Source of the DNA: Comamonadaceae bacterium
Lineage (GTDB): Bacteria; Pseudomonadota; Gammaproteobacteria; Burkholderiales; Burkholderiaceae
Assembly (NCBI GenBank): GCA_947505995.1
Contig: CANNNB010000016.1
Location: 1-18,845 of the forward strand
Length of the DNA stretch: 18,845 nucleotides
Direction of reading: 5' to 3'
Below are positions 9,218 through 16,577 of this stretch, one piece after another. Position numbers and translations under genes: made by a program. How positions within the stretch are numbered: position 1 is the stretch's first letter; the number at the start of each line of letters is the position of its first letter. Under the pieces are notes generated by a model. The model ran no database searches. It worked only from the letters and a program-made list of their open reading frames with translations, and was not told the DNA's origin.

Positions 9218-9346
9218 TCAAAACCTTGTGCGCAACACCCACCATGTCATTGCGCATGTATTTTGTCATTTTCTTGCTCATAAATATTCTTGAAACAAGA
9301 TGTAAGTTGTTGTTTTTCAAGATCTTTAGAAGGTGTCCCAATAAAC

Positions 9347-9355
9347 TGTGGATAA
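9347..9355 (-). promoter_or_regulatory. Consensus DnaA box
   Basis: TGTGGATAA on the plus strand is the exact complement of the DnaA box TTATCCACA. It is followed by CTTTGTTGAAAA. Only one perfect box was found in the gap, so this is not an origin by itself. It could be a DnaA-regulated promoter element for priA, a titration site, or chance. Confidence 0.5.
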
Positions 9356-9383
9356 CTTTGTTGAAAACCCTGAGCGACGGCCC

Positions 9384-9410
9384 GCAAAGCCTTGAAAAAT
9401 AAGGCTTTGC
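9384..9410. repeat. Perfect 10-bp-stem hairpin
   Basis: GCAAAGCCTT (9384-9393), a 7-base loop, then AAGGCTTTGC (9401-9410). Neither strand has a T-run after the stem, so it does not look like an intrinsic terminator. It sits near the middle of the block bounded by inverted repeats and could be an RNA leader structure or a protein site. Confidence 0.6.
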
Positions 9411-9550
9411 TTGGATTGCTCGCGAACTGAGCAGTTTCATAAATCTCAATAAAAACAACAACTTAGAATATTTTGCAGAATGCCGCTATGGCCGTGCTCT
9501 TGTTCGGAATTTTAAATTCTGAGAGAAGAACTTTTGTGCATAAGTCAATA

Positions 9551-9582
9551 GAAAAAACCCAAAAATAATTAAATTTTTGGGT
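9551..9582 (-). terminator. Rho-independent terminator of hemE
   Basis: The 10-bp perfect stem ACCCAAAAAT / ATTTTTGGGT (9557-9566 and 9573-9582, loop AATTAA) is followed on the minus strand by six T (complement of 9551-9556). It lies 43 bases after the hemE stop. On the plus strand the stem is followed by CTTTT, so it may also stop antisense transcription. Confidence 0.85.
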
Positions 9583-9625
9583 CTTTTCGAGGGTTTGTAT
9601 GCGGTATAGAAGCGTTTTTCTTGTA

Positions 9626-10741
9626 TCAGCGTCTCAGGGCTCTTGAATGATTGTGAACTGCTTCCACCAATGCCGATACATGCTCAGGCGGTGTGAACTG
9701 GCTAATGCCATGGCCTAAGTTGAAGATGTGCGTGGGTCCTGTTGTGTTTTTGACGGTGTGCGGTTGGCCAAAACTGTCTAAAACCTGAATAACTTCTTTT
9801 TGAATTTGCGCGGGTGGTGCAAACAGCACATTGGGATCGATGTTGCCCTGCAGCGCTTTGCCGGGACCGTTCACCGCACCGCCCACCATTTGTCGGGCGC
9901 GGCCCAAGTTCATGGTCCAGTCAAGGCCTAGCACTTCGCAATCCAATTGGCCCATCTCTTCCAGCCACAAACCACCGCCTTTGGTGAACACAAGGCGCGG
10001 AATGGTGGCGCCGTTGTGCTCCTTTTTCAGAAGTGCCAAAACTTTGGCTGTGTAGGCCAAGCTGAATTCTTGAAAGGCGCGATCGGCCAAAACACCACCC
10101 CAACTGTCAAAAATCATCACGGCTTGAGCGCCAGCTTCAATTTGGGTATTTAAATAACTGGCCACAGCCTGGGCGTTGATTTCCAAAATTCGGTGCATCA
10201 AGTCGGGCCGGCTGTAAAGCATGGACTTGACTAAGCGGTAATCGTCAGAGCCTTTGCCTTCGACCATGTAGCAGGCCAAGGTCCAGGGGCTGCCAGAGAA
10301 GCCAATGAGGGGCACGCGACCATTGAGTGCTTTGCGGATGGATGTCACGGCATCAAAGACATAACGCAATTTGGCCATGTCGGGCACATGCAGCTCAGCC
10401 ACGGCGGCCTCGTCTCGCACCGACTTGGCAAAGCGGGGGCCTTCGCCAAGGGCAAAGCTCAAACCCAGCCCCATAGCGTCCGGCACGGTCAAGATGTCAC
10501 TGAACAAAATGGCCGCATCTAAGGGGTAGCGCTCTAGCGGCTGCAAGGTCACTTCCGTGGCGAAGTCAACATTGGTGGCCAAGCCCATGAAGCTGCCAGC
10601 CTTGGCACGGGTGGCGCAATATTCAGGCAAATAACGACCCGCTTGGCGCATCAGCCAGACGGGCGTGTGGTCGGTGGCTTGTCGCAAACAGGCACGCAAA
10701 AAAGTATCGTTGGACAGGGGTGCAAAACTGGCTGTAGTCAT
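9626..10741 (-). CDS. hemE: Uroporphyrinogen decarboxylase
   Basis: Removes four carboxyl groups from uroporphyrinogen III to give coproporphyrinogen III in cytosolic heme synthesis. It has 371 residues (E. coli 354). Signatures: [15 protein letters not shown] at 27-41, which is the substrate-binding loop, [16 protein letters not shown] with the catalytic Asp, [22 protein letters not shown], and the C-terminal GNIDP and FNLGHGI. The frame could be extended by 10 residues to a TTG at 10771, but the ATG at 10741 gives the normal HemE start. No clear Shine-Dalgarno is visible at either. It is followed by a strong terminator and preceded by dsbD on the same strand with a 92-bp gap. Confidence 0.97.
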   Translation of the reverse strand: MTTASFAPLSNDTFLRACLRQATDHTPVWLMRQAGRYLPEYCATRAKAGSFMGLATNVDFATEVTLQPLERYPLDAAILFSDILTVPDAMGLGLSFALGEGPRFAKSVRDEAAVAELHVPDMAKLRYVFDAVTSIRKALNGRVPLIGFSGSPWTLACYMVEGKGSDDYRLVKSMLYSRPDLMHRILEINAQAVASYLNTQIEAGAQAVMIFDSWGGVLADRAFQEFSLAYTAKVLALLKKEHNGATIPRLVFTKGGGLWLEEMGQLDCEVLGLDWTMNLGRARQMVGGAVNGPGKALQGNIDPNVLFAPPAQIQKEVIQVLDSFGQPHTVKNTTGPTHIFNLGHGISQFTPPEHVSALVEAVHNHSRALRR

Positions 10742-10783
10742 AAGAAGTCTGAAAATTTCTGTTCGTTTCAATCGAAGACTGGA

Positions 10784-10800
10784 GCATTCTCGCAGAATGC
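10784..10800. repeat. Small hairpin between dsbD and hemE
   Basis: GCATTCT, loop CGC, AGAATGC: a 7-bp stem in the 92-bp gap. There is no T-run after it on the minus strand, so it is a weak candidate for a terminator; it could be a leader structure upstream of hemE. Confidence 0.35.
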
Positions 10801-10833
10801 CTCTAGGTCAGTGCGCCAATGGCGAACCAAGTA

Positions 10834-13134
10834 TCAATTTGGAGGTGAAGCCTTGATTTGGTTCAGGTGGCCTTGAATTTCGCTCACAGTCGGCAATTCA
10901 GAGAGCAAACGCACAGATTGCCCCGGGGCATACCATGCGTAAACGGGCAAACCGCTGCGGCCAAGCTCGTTCAAGGCGACGGTGATGAGGGGGTCATAGC
11001 GTGTCCAATCTGCCCGCAGCAGCAAAACTTTCTTGTTGGCCAATTCGGCCAGCAAGTTGGCGTCGGAAAAAGTGGTTTTCTTGTTGAATTGACACGTCAC
11101 GCACCATGCGGCTGTGAAGTCCACAAAAACGGGCTGCCCTTTCTTGAGGGCCGTGGCAACTTTTTCACTTGACCATGCTTCCCATTGGCCAAGCTGATTG
11201 GCTGGCGTGCCGTCTGATGTGGTGGCTTGGGTCTGCACCTGGGTCCACATGGGGCCCCAATGCCAAATTGACAAGGCCAAGATGACCACAGCCAAGGCCG
11301 ACATCATTCGGCCCACTGTCCCATTCAGTGTCAGTGCCCAGATCAACAAAGCCAAGCTGAGCAAGCAAGCTAAAAATCCAGAGACGCCATCCAAGCCCAC
11401 CTGCTGGCCCAAGACCCACACCAACCAAATGACAGTGGCGTACATGGGAAAAGCCATGAACTGACGGAATGTCTGCATCCATGGGCCGGGACGCGGCAAG
11501 ATCTTGACCCAGGCCGTGTTGAAAGAAATCGCCATGAAGGGCAGTGCCATGCCGATGCCCATGGCCAGAAAAACGGGCAAGGCTTGCCATGTCGGCAAAC
11601 CAATGGCCAAGCCTAAAGAGGCCCCCATGAAGGGCGCCGTACAGGGCGAGGCAATGACCACGGCAAACACACCTGACCAAAGCGAATTGGTGATGGGGTT
11701 GGCCCATTGAAAGCCTGCGACTGAACTGGGCACGAAAGCGCCAAATTCAAACATGCCCGACAGGTTCAAACCGATGACGGCAAATAACAGGGCCAGCGCA
11801 CCGACCACCCAAGGCGATTGCAACTGAAAGCCCCAGCCCATTTGAGATCCGGCGGCGCGCAGGGCCAACATCAGTCCGCCTAAAACCAAGAAAGAAATCA
11901 AGACGCCGGCACTGAAGGCCCAAGCCGAGCGCTTCATGTCTCGGGGCCGGTCAGAAAGCTGTGTGATGCTCAAGAGTTTGATGGCCAACACGGGGAAAAC
12001 ACAAGGCATCAAATTCAACAAAACGCCGCCCAATAAGGCACCCAACATGGCCAACACCCAAGTGGCCCAAGGTGCAGGAGCCAGAAGGGGGGGTGCCATT
12101 TTTTGCAGGGCTGTTGAGCTGTAGCTTGGCGGCGGGTCCGAAAAAGTTTGCCATTGGCCTTGAACGGCTGTTTCGACGGTCCACTGTCGGCCTGTTGGTT
12201 TATCGGCCTTGCCTTGCACCAACAACCAAGTCATTTGTTGGGGGCTTTCCATGCGCTCGCTTGAAACTTGCAGGCGGACGCTGGCACCGGAGGCGACTTC
12301 GCCAGAATTTGCGGCAGAACGACTGATTTGAACAACGGGCGCCGCACTGTTTTGAATCACGTTGGCCGTTTGAGGAAACACGGTCCAGTCAGTATTTTGG
12401 AGCTCTGACGGTAACTGCCCCAATGACAGTTCAAGGCTGCGGCCATCCTGGGAAATCTGGGCCAGGTGCTTGCCCTTCAAAGGCTGCGCTTGCCATTGCA
12501 AGGCTTTCTCAAATGCACTTGTAGCCATCGCTGTGGCGCTTTGAATGGGCAGACTTAAACTGAAATCACCCTCTTGTGGAATGCATTCTTGCTTGCAAAC
12601 CAGCCAGTTGGCATGCAACTCAATTTGCACCGAGCTTTCCTTGTCCTTGGGTTTGAAGGACTTGCTCACTTGAATGGGCGTGACCAACAACAGGGTGTCT
12701 TCATAACCAAAATTGGCCAGGGTGCCAATGGGAATTCTGCGCGGTGCTGGCCAAATTAAGTTGCCCGCAATCAGGCCCTCTGGCAATTTCCATTCAAGGA
12801 CTGTCGGCAGACCCGAGTCGCCTGGGTTGCGCCAATAGGTGTGCCAGTGGGGTTGGTGCACCAGTTCCAGGCCTAGCCAAATTGTTTGGCCCGCTTCAAT
12901 GCCCTTGGGTGCTTGGGCCAACAGGGTGGCTTTAACTTGGGGAGTTTGAACCATTTGACCCACGGGGCGTGGGCTCAAAAGCTGCGTTTGGGCTTGCCCG
13001 TTGAGCGTCAAAACCAGAAACAAAGCCATGCCCACCCACGTCCAGCGAAGGCTTGAAAACAGGTTGCGCAAGCGGTAGAAAAACAAGGGCAAGAACCTCA
13101 AGACCAAAAGCCTAACTCTACACTGCAAAAACAT
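10834..13134 (-). CDS. DsbD/ScsB-type protein-disulfide reductase
   Basis: Passes electrons from cytosolic thioredoxin across the inner membrane to periplasmic thiol proteins. It has 766 residues. The export signal ends near residue 48 (AQAQ-like). The periplasmic N-terminal domain carries HWHTYWRNPGDSGLPT (97-111) and NWLVCKQECIPQ with C180 and C184. The eight-helix core (about 355-625) has the two key membrane cysteines in LMPCVFPV (C378) and ASPCTAPFMG (C498). The C-terminal thioredoxin-like domain has the redox pair in AAWCVTC (C678, C681). The N-terminal domain looks more like ScsB-type proteins than classical E. coli DsbD, so I give no symbol. The ATG at 13134 has AAGG with short spacing; a later start within the first 35 codons is possible. 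It is divergent from the creatininase gene across 54 bp. Confidence 0.93.
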   Translation of the reverse strand: MFLQCRVRLLVLRFLPLFFYRLRNLFSSLRWTWVGMALFLVLTLNGQAQTQLLSPRPVGQMVQTPQVKATLLAQAPKGIEAGQTIWLGLELVHQPHWHTYWRNPGDSGLPTVLEWKLPEGLIAGNLIWPAPRRIPIGTLANFGYEDTLLLVTPIQVSKSFKPKDKESSVQIELHANWLVCKQECIPQEGDFSLSLPIQSATAMATSAFEKALQWQAQPLKGKHLAQISQDGRSLELSLGQLPSELQNTDWTVFPQTANVIQNSAAPVVQISRSAANSGEVASGASVRLQVSSERMESPQQMTWLLVQGKADKPTGRQWTVETAVQGQWQTFSDPPPSYSSTALQKMAPPLLAPAPWATWVLAMLGALLGGVLLNLMPCVFPVLAIKLLSITQLSDRPRDMKRSAWAFSAGVLISFLVLGGLMLALRAAGSQMGWGFQLQSPWVVGALALLFAVIGLNLSGMFEFGAFVPSSVAGFQWANPITNSLWSGVFAVVIASPCTAPFMGASLGLAIGLPTWQALPVFLAMGIGMALPFMAISFNTAWVKILPRPGPWMQTFRQFMAFPMYATVIWLVWVLGQQVGLDGVSGFLACLLSLALLIWALTLNGTVGRMMSALAVVILALSIWHWGPMWTQVQTQATTSDGTPANQLGQWEAWSSEKVATALKKGQPVFVDFTAAWCVTCQFNKKTTFSDANLLAELANKKVLLLRADWTRYDPLITVALNELGRSGLPVYAWYAPGQSVRLLSELPTVSEIQGHLNQIKASPPN

Positions 13135-13188
13135 GCCCTTAAATTCTGCACCTCCATTAAACTGCGCAGATTGAAAAGCCCCTTAGAC

Positions 13189-14043
13189 ATGCCACATCAC
13201 ATTCACTTTTGGTCCGACTTGACCACCCACGACTTTGGCCGCCTTGATGTCTCGAGGGCCATTGCCGTATTGCCTTTGGCGGCTACCGAGCAGCATGGAC
13301 CCCATTTGCCTTTGTCGGTTGATGTTGACATTGTGAATGGCGTGCTGCATTCAGCCATGACCCGTCTGAACGCGGGTACCGCTTCGATTGCGGATAGCTT
13401 GAATCCGAAAGACTTGCCCATCTTGGTTCTGCCAACGCAAAGCGTGGGTTTAAGTCCCGAGCATGCGGCTTTTGCCGGCACACTGTCCTTAAAAGCTGAA
13501 ACACTGATCCGACTTTGGACGGACATTGCAGAGTCCGTCAAAGCCGCAGGCATTCACAAATTGGTGCTGTTCAATGCGCATGGCGGCCATGTGGGTGCCA
13601 TGGACGTGGTAGCCCGCGATTTGCGCGCGCGCTTAGGCATGTTGGTGTACAGCGTGAGCTGGCATCAGTTGCCTTTGCTTGACGAAAAGGGCCAAGATGC
13701 CAACGCGCTTTTCACAGACCATGAGCATCGATTTGGGGTGCATGCGGGTGATGTTGAAACCTCGGTCATGCTGGCGCTCAAGCCGCATGCTGTGAGCATG
13801 AGCAAGGCCCAAAATTTCCGTTCAAGCGCTGAAGACCGTGCGCTGTCTTTCCCCATTCTGGGCAACGGCCGAAGCGCCAAGTTGGCTTGGCAAATGCAAG
13901 ACTACAACCCAGCTGGGGCGGCGGGCAATGCGGCTGCTGCGACGGCGCAGAAGGGTCAAATTTTGTTAGACGCGGCTGGCCGTGCCTTGGCCGATTTGCT
14001 GTTAGAAATAGACCGATTGCCTGCCAATACCCTGATGACTTAA
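13189..14043 (+). CDS. Creatininase-family amidohydrolase
   Basis: A metal-dependent amide hydrolase of 284 residues. TEQHGPHLPLSVD places E34, H36 and D45 as in characterised creatininase. VGLSPEHAAFAGTLSL follows near 86-101, then LFNAHGGHVG near 127-136 and HAGDVETS near 185-192 with E190, which complete the metal site. The family includes creatinine hydrolases, the riboflavin/F420-pathway deformylase ArfB and mycofactocin MftE; no neighbour here points to any of these, so the substrate is unknown. An in-frame TTG at 13171 could add 6 residues, but the ATG at 13189 is preferred. No clear ribosome site is visible. It is convergent with the next gene across 36 bp. Confidence 0.92.
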   Translation: MPHHIHFWSDLTTHDFGRLDVSRAIAVLPLAATEQHGPHLPLSVDVDIVNGVLHSAMTRLNAGTASIADSLNPKDLPILVLPTQSVGLSPEHAAFAGTLSLKAETLIRLWTDIAESVKAAGIHKLVLFNAHGGHVGAMDVVARDLRARLGMLVYSVSWHQLPLLDEKGQDANALFTDHEHRFGVHAGDVETSVMLALKPHAVSMSKAQNFRSSAEDRALSFPILGNGRSAKLAWQMQDYNPAGAAGNAAAATAQKGQILLDAAGRALADLLLEIDRLPANTLMT

Positions 14044-14079
14044 TTGCCGTGTTGCATAAAAGGGGGCGATAGATTCAAG

Positions 14080-15186
14080 TCAAAAAGAAGGCAAAACCAG
14101 CTCGATGGCTGTTGGAAATATTTGCTTGGGGCACTCACGCGTGGCATCCAAGCAACCGCCCGCTGCGTAAACGCCTTTAGGGTCTCTGATGCGCATCATT
14201 TGATGCAAGATTTGTTTGATTTTGTCGGGCGCTTGCATGGTGTCATGCACGCAAGCATCCACTTTGGCTTCGTCTAGCCACAACTCACCCGCAGCATTGG
14301 TTTGCACGCCATCGCGCCAATGGTAAATTTCAATGCACTTGCTTTCCAGTGTGAAGGGCTGATCGCGTTTCCAAAAATTGCTGAACAAACCGCTGCCGAC
14401 ATAAATCACCCACGAGCCTTCATAGCCTGTCACATCCGACGAGCGCTCGTCTGGATTTCGGAACCAAACTCGATCACCTGGGACATAAAAGCCAGCAGGC
14501 ATGGGCGCCTCTTGCGAGCCATATTCATGCAGAAAAACTTCATGGAAAAGGCCAGAGCGGATGGCATGCTTTTCGTTCACCTGTTGCAGTTGTGCCAACA
14601 GGGCAAGGTTGTGCTGGCTTGCTTCTTGGGCCAAGCCTAACAAGATCACATATTCGGTGGCGCGATAACAAGAAAAGTCATATAGCTTGCCGGTGGCCTC
14701 GGGTTGCGTGGCGCTGATCAATGCTTCAATCAAGCTTGTATGGGGCTGCAAAATAAAGCCAGCTTCTTCTTCGTAGCGCCAAAATTCACTGGGCCGCTCC
14801 GCCGCATTGGTTTTAAAGGCCAGCGCCGTCTTTCGGGCGTCCAACACAATGTTTTCTCGAACCCGCACTGCACTGCTAAGCGCTTCCAAGCCATTGAAAT
14901 CAAAGCGATGCGGCGAGACCAGCATGGCCCACAGAATTTCTTGCTTTAAATTGTTGGCATGTTGGTGCAGCGCAAGTGTGTCACTGGCAGGCGCATGCAC
15001 TTGCATCCAAGCGTCGCTCATGCGGCACAACAAGGCGCCTGAGGTTGACGCAATCTCCAAGCCTTCTTCGATGCCGTGGGCATCAAAAAAGGCGGCACAA
15101 GCAGACAGTTCGCAATGGGAGACTTGAATGCCTGCCGCTTGAGTTGAATGCGAAGTTGCCTGATGCGAATTTTGCATGATTGTCAT
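14080..15186 (-). CDS. Putative Tgl-like protein-glutamine gamma-glutamyltransferase
   Basis: A 368-residue cytosolic-looking protein with no signal peptide or membrane segment. By eye it aligns with Bacillus Tgl, the spore coat cross-linking transglutaminase. FDFNGLEAL / VRENIVLDARKTAL (95-122) matches the Tgl LRMNIVAAAKTL region. FWRYEEEAGFIL (135-146) matches YWRV..EGALEL. LYDFSCYRATEYVI (168-181) matches FYAFECATAIVI with catalytic Cys, here C173. GDRVWFRNPDE (237-247) matches GDCLYFKNPE, and YEGSWVIYVG (255-264) matches WRGENVILLG. The Tgl glutamates at 115 and 187 align with S172 and S258, so chemistry may differ. The query adds about 80 residues at each end. It is last in a minus-strand run after the phosphatase gene, 42 bp away. 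The start could also be the ATG at 15177; neither has a clear ribosome site. The assignment rests on memory of one family member, not a search. Confidence 0.6.
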   Translation of the reverse strand: MTIMQNSHQATSHSTQAAGIQVSHCELSACAAFFDAHGIEEGLEIASTSGALLCRMSDAWMQVHAPASDTLALHQHANNLKQEILWAMLVSPHRFDFNGLEALSSAVRVRENIVLDARKTALAFKTNAAERPSEFWRYEEEAGFILQPHTSLIEALISATQPEATGKLYDFSCYRATEYVILLGLAQEASQHNLALLAQLQQVNEKHAIRSGLFHEVFLHEYGSQEAPMPAGFYVPGDRVWFRNPDERSSDVTGYEGSWVIYVGSGLFSNFWKRDQPFTLESKCIEIYHWRDGVQTNAAGELWLDEAKVDACVHDTMQAPDKIKQILHQMMRIRDPKGVYAAGGCLDATRECPKQIFPTAIELVLPSF

Positions 15187-15228
15187 TCTGACAAGAAAAC
15201 CGGCGCACCCCTATCGGGGGAAACACTA

Positions 15229-15921
15229 TCAGGCAAAAGTGATCCAGCTTCGATGATCAGCATGGTCCAAATGAGGTAAGTTATTGTAAGAAAGCAACAT
15301 GTGCCTTGACGGCGTAAAGACAAACTCCGTGAGTGCCGTATTTCGGATGCGCAGGTTCAATTCAATGGAAGTTTCGGAAGGCGCCTTCAGAATTTGGGCG
15401 ACCGCTGTCGAAATAGGCCCCCCACTTGAGACGACCAAGACACGCCCTTGATGGTTTTCTCGGACATGCTTTAAAACGGCTTGGATGCCAGCCGCAAATT
15501 CTACATAGCTTGGCATGCCACGTGGCTGAGTCGCACCCGCCATCCATTGTTGAAGTGCCGTTCGCAGCAAGCGAAAGTGATGCTTGTACATCTCTGGCGT
15601 ATCGGGTTTGGCAAGTGGCTCGGGATGAATGGTTTCAATCAAAGCATGGCTGTCGTACTCATTGAGTTCAGGCCACACTTCAGGCTTCATTTGCAGTTGC
15701 GCACCTTGCGCAATGCCCTCCCAAGTTTGACGGTGCCTTTTCAGGCTGCCCATTAAAACAGCCTCAAACCTCAGCGCCTCTGCACCGGATTGTTCGGCAG
15801 CCATTTGTTGCCAATACGCTCCCAGGCGAATGCTCTGCCGCTTGCCCAAATCGCTGAGTTGGTCGTAATCGTCGGCGCCGAAAGAAGCTTGACCGTGGCG
15901 CACTAAAAGAAGTTGTCCCAT
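15229..15921 (-). CDS. Histidine phosphatase (phosphoglycerate-mutase-like) family protein
   Basis: A 230-residue protein starting MGQLLLVRHGQASFG, with the phospho-acceptor motif R8-H9-G10. GSLKRHRQT (58-66) follows, the usual second-arginine segment, then WPELNEYD (83-90), and RIRNTALTEF near the end. The segment that normally carries the second catalytic His (VSHGG type) reads VVSSGGPIS at 163-171, so that His is replaced by Ser. The substrate is unknown; these proteins act on phosphomonoesters or have lost activity. The frame is open upstream to 16164, but that part overlaps the LysE gene and shows no family resemblance, so the ATG at 15921 is chosen. It sits 29 bp after lysE and 42 bp before the Tgl-like gene, probably in one transcript. 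Confidence 0.9.
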   Translation of the reverse strand: MGQLLLVRHGQASFGADDYDQLSDLGKRQSIRLGAYWQQMAAEQSGAEALRFEAVLMGSLKRHRQTWEGIAQGAQLQMKPEVWPELNEYDSHALIETIHPEPLAKPDTPEMYKHHFRLLRTALQQWMAGATQPRGMPSYVEFAAGIQAVLKHVRENHQGRVLVVSSGGPISTAVAQILKAPSETSIELNLRIRNTALTEFVFTPSRHMLLSYNNLPHLDHADHRSWITFA

Positions 15922-15950
15922 GATGCTTAGTCTAAAGCCACTTGCATCGC

Positions 15951-16568
15951 TTAGAAACTTGTTTTGAACATCCAAACTGCAGTCAAAACCAGGGCCAAAG
16001 ACATGCACCGATTGAAAACCAGCAAGCGAGCGCCTTTTAAAAGCCATTCGCGCAGCAAACTGCCCATGGCGGCATACGTTAAATTGCTCAAGAAACCAAA
16101 CAGCATCATGAGGGGCAACAAAACGGCGCATCGCTCCAGCGCATCTTCTTTGCCGGCCACCCATCCAGCCACCAACGACAGAGCCAGCATCCAGGCTTTG
16201 ATGTTGAGGAATTGAATGGCAACGCCTTGAAAGAATGTGATTTGCATTCGACTCTCATCGGCCTTGGCCATTTCTCGAGCTCGCCATAGTTGGCGGGCCA
16301 TCCATAACAAATACAGGGTGCCACCCAGCAAGATCACCCAGCGCAAGGCGGGTACGGCCATGACCAAGTTGCCTAAGCCCGTCATGCAAATGGTCAACAA
16401 AAATCCCCAGCCCACGGGCACAGCCACAATGAATTTCATGGCTGAGCGCAAACCCAGATTGGCGGCCAATGCCGCAGACAGTGTGGTGTTGGGGCCCGGC
16501 GTGAAGCTGGCTGCTGTGGACAGCACCAACAAAGCCGTGAACTCTTCAGGGCTGAAAACAAAGTTCAT
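15951..16568 (-). CDS. LysE/RhtB-family exporter
   Basis: An inner-membrane amino-acid or metabolite exporter of 205 residues with about six hydrophobic segments. The family signature SFTPGPNTTLSAALAANLG lies at about 21-39, followed by GWGFLLTICMTGLG and LLGGTLYLLWMARQLWR (about 80-96). FFQGVAIQFLNIKAWM (112-127) is the usual LNPKAW-type motif, here with NIKAW. Length is typical of the family. The start is 9 bases after the uup stop, so the two are very likely co-transcribed and may be translationally coupled. The exported substrate cannot be told from sequence. Confidence 0.93.
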   Translation of the reverse strand: MNFVFSPEEFTALLVLSTAASFTPGPNTTLSAALAANLGLRSAMKFIVAVPVGWGFLLTICMTGLGNLVMAVPALRWVILLGGTLYLLWMARQLWRAREMAKADESRMQITFFQGVAIQFLNIKAWMLALSLVAGWVAGKEDALERCAVLLPLMMLFGFLSNLTYAAMGSLLREWLLKGARLLVFNRCMSLALVLTAVWMFKTSF

Positions 16569-16577
16569 GAAAATGCT

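Larger units (their letters stand above)
9303..9465. repeat. 163-bp block bounded by perfect 15-bp inverted repeats
   Basis: TAAGTTGTTGTTTTT at 9303-9317 is repeated in exact reverse complement at 9451-9465. Similarity fades inward, but pieces of a GAT/CTTTA-like stretch still match with gaps. The enclosed 133 bp contain the DnaA box (9347-9355) and the hairpin (9384-9410). Size and inverted ends recall a miniature inverted-repeat element, but I see no target-site duplication outside the ends. It may instead be a structural or regulatory region. No coding capacity. Confidence 0.55.
9218..9625. other. Non-coding gap between hemE and priA
   Basis: These 408 bp are AT-rich and carry no convincing gene. 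From the hemE side they hold a strong terminator hairpin (9551-9582), a short AT palindrome GAATTTTAAATTC at 9507-9519, then a block bounded by 15-bp inverted repeats (9303-9465) that contains a DnaA box and a hairpin. The last 85 bp before priA must contain its promoter or part of it; I see only weak -35/-10 matches there. The whole stretch could encode a small RNA, but no promoter-terminator pair was found that delimits one. Confidence 0.6.

Noticed and set aside
9201..9461. 86-codon minus-strand frame overlapping the priA start
   Set aside because: It crosses the inverted-repeat block, has no recognisable domain and overlaps the priA start, which has its own good ribosome site. A shorter 26-codon start inside it also lacks support.
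9303..9465. Calling the inverted-repeat block an insertion sequence or a replication origin
   Set aside because: No transposase, no target-site duplication seen, and only one DnaA box; neither label is justified from this window.
10742..10771. TTG-initiated extension of HemE
   Set aside because: The ATG at 10741 gives the standard length and spacing to the [10 protein letters not shown] motif; nothing supports a TTG start.
15207..15219. CCCC/GGGG mini-hairpin between the phosphatase and Tgl-like genes
   Set aside because: The stem is only 4 bp and is not followed directly by a T-run, so it is too weak to call a terminator.
15922..16164. N-terminal extension of the histidine phosphatase
   Set aside because: The added 81 residues overlap the 3' end of the LysE gene and do not resemble the family; MGQLLLVRHG is the normal start.
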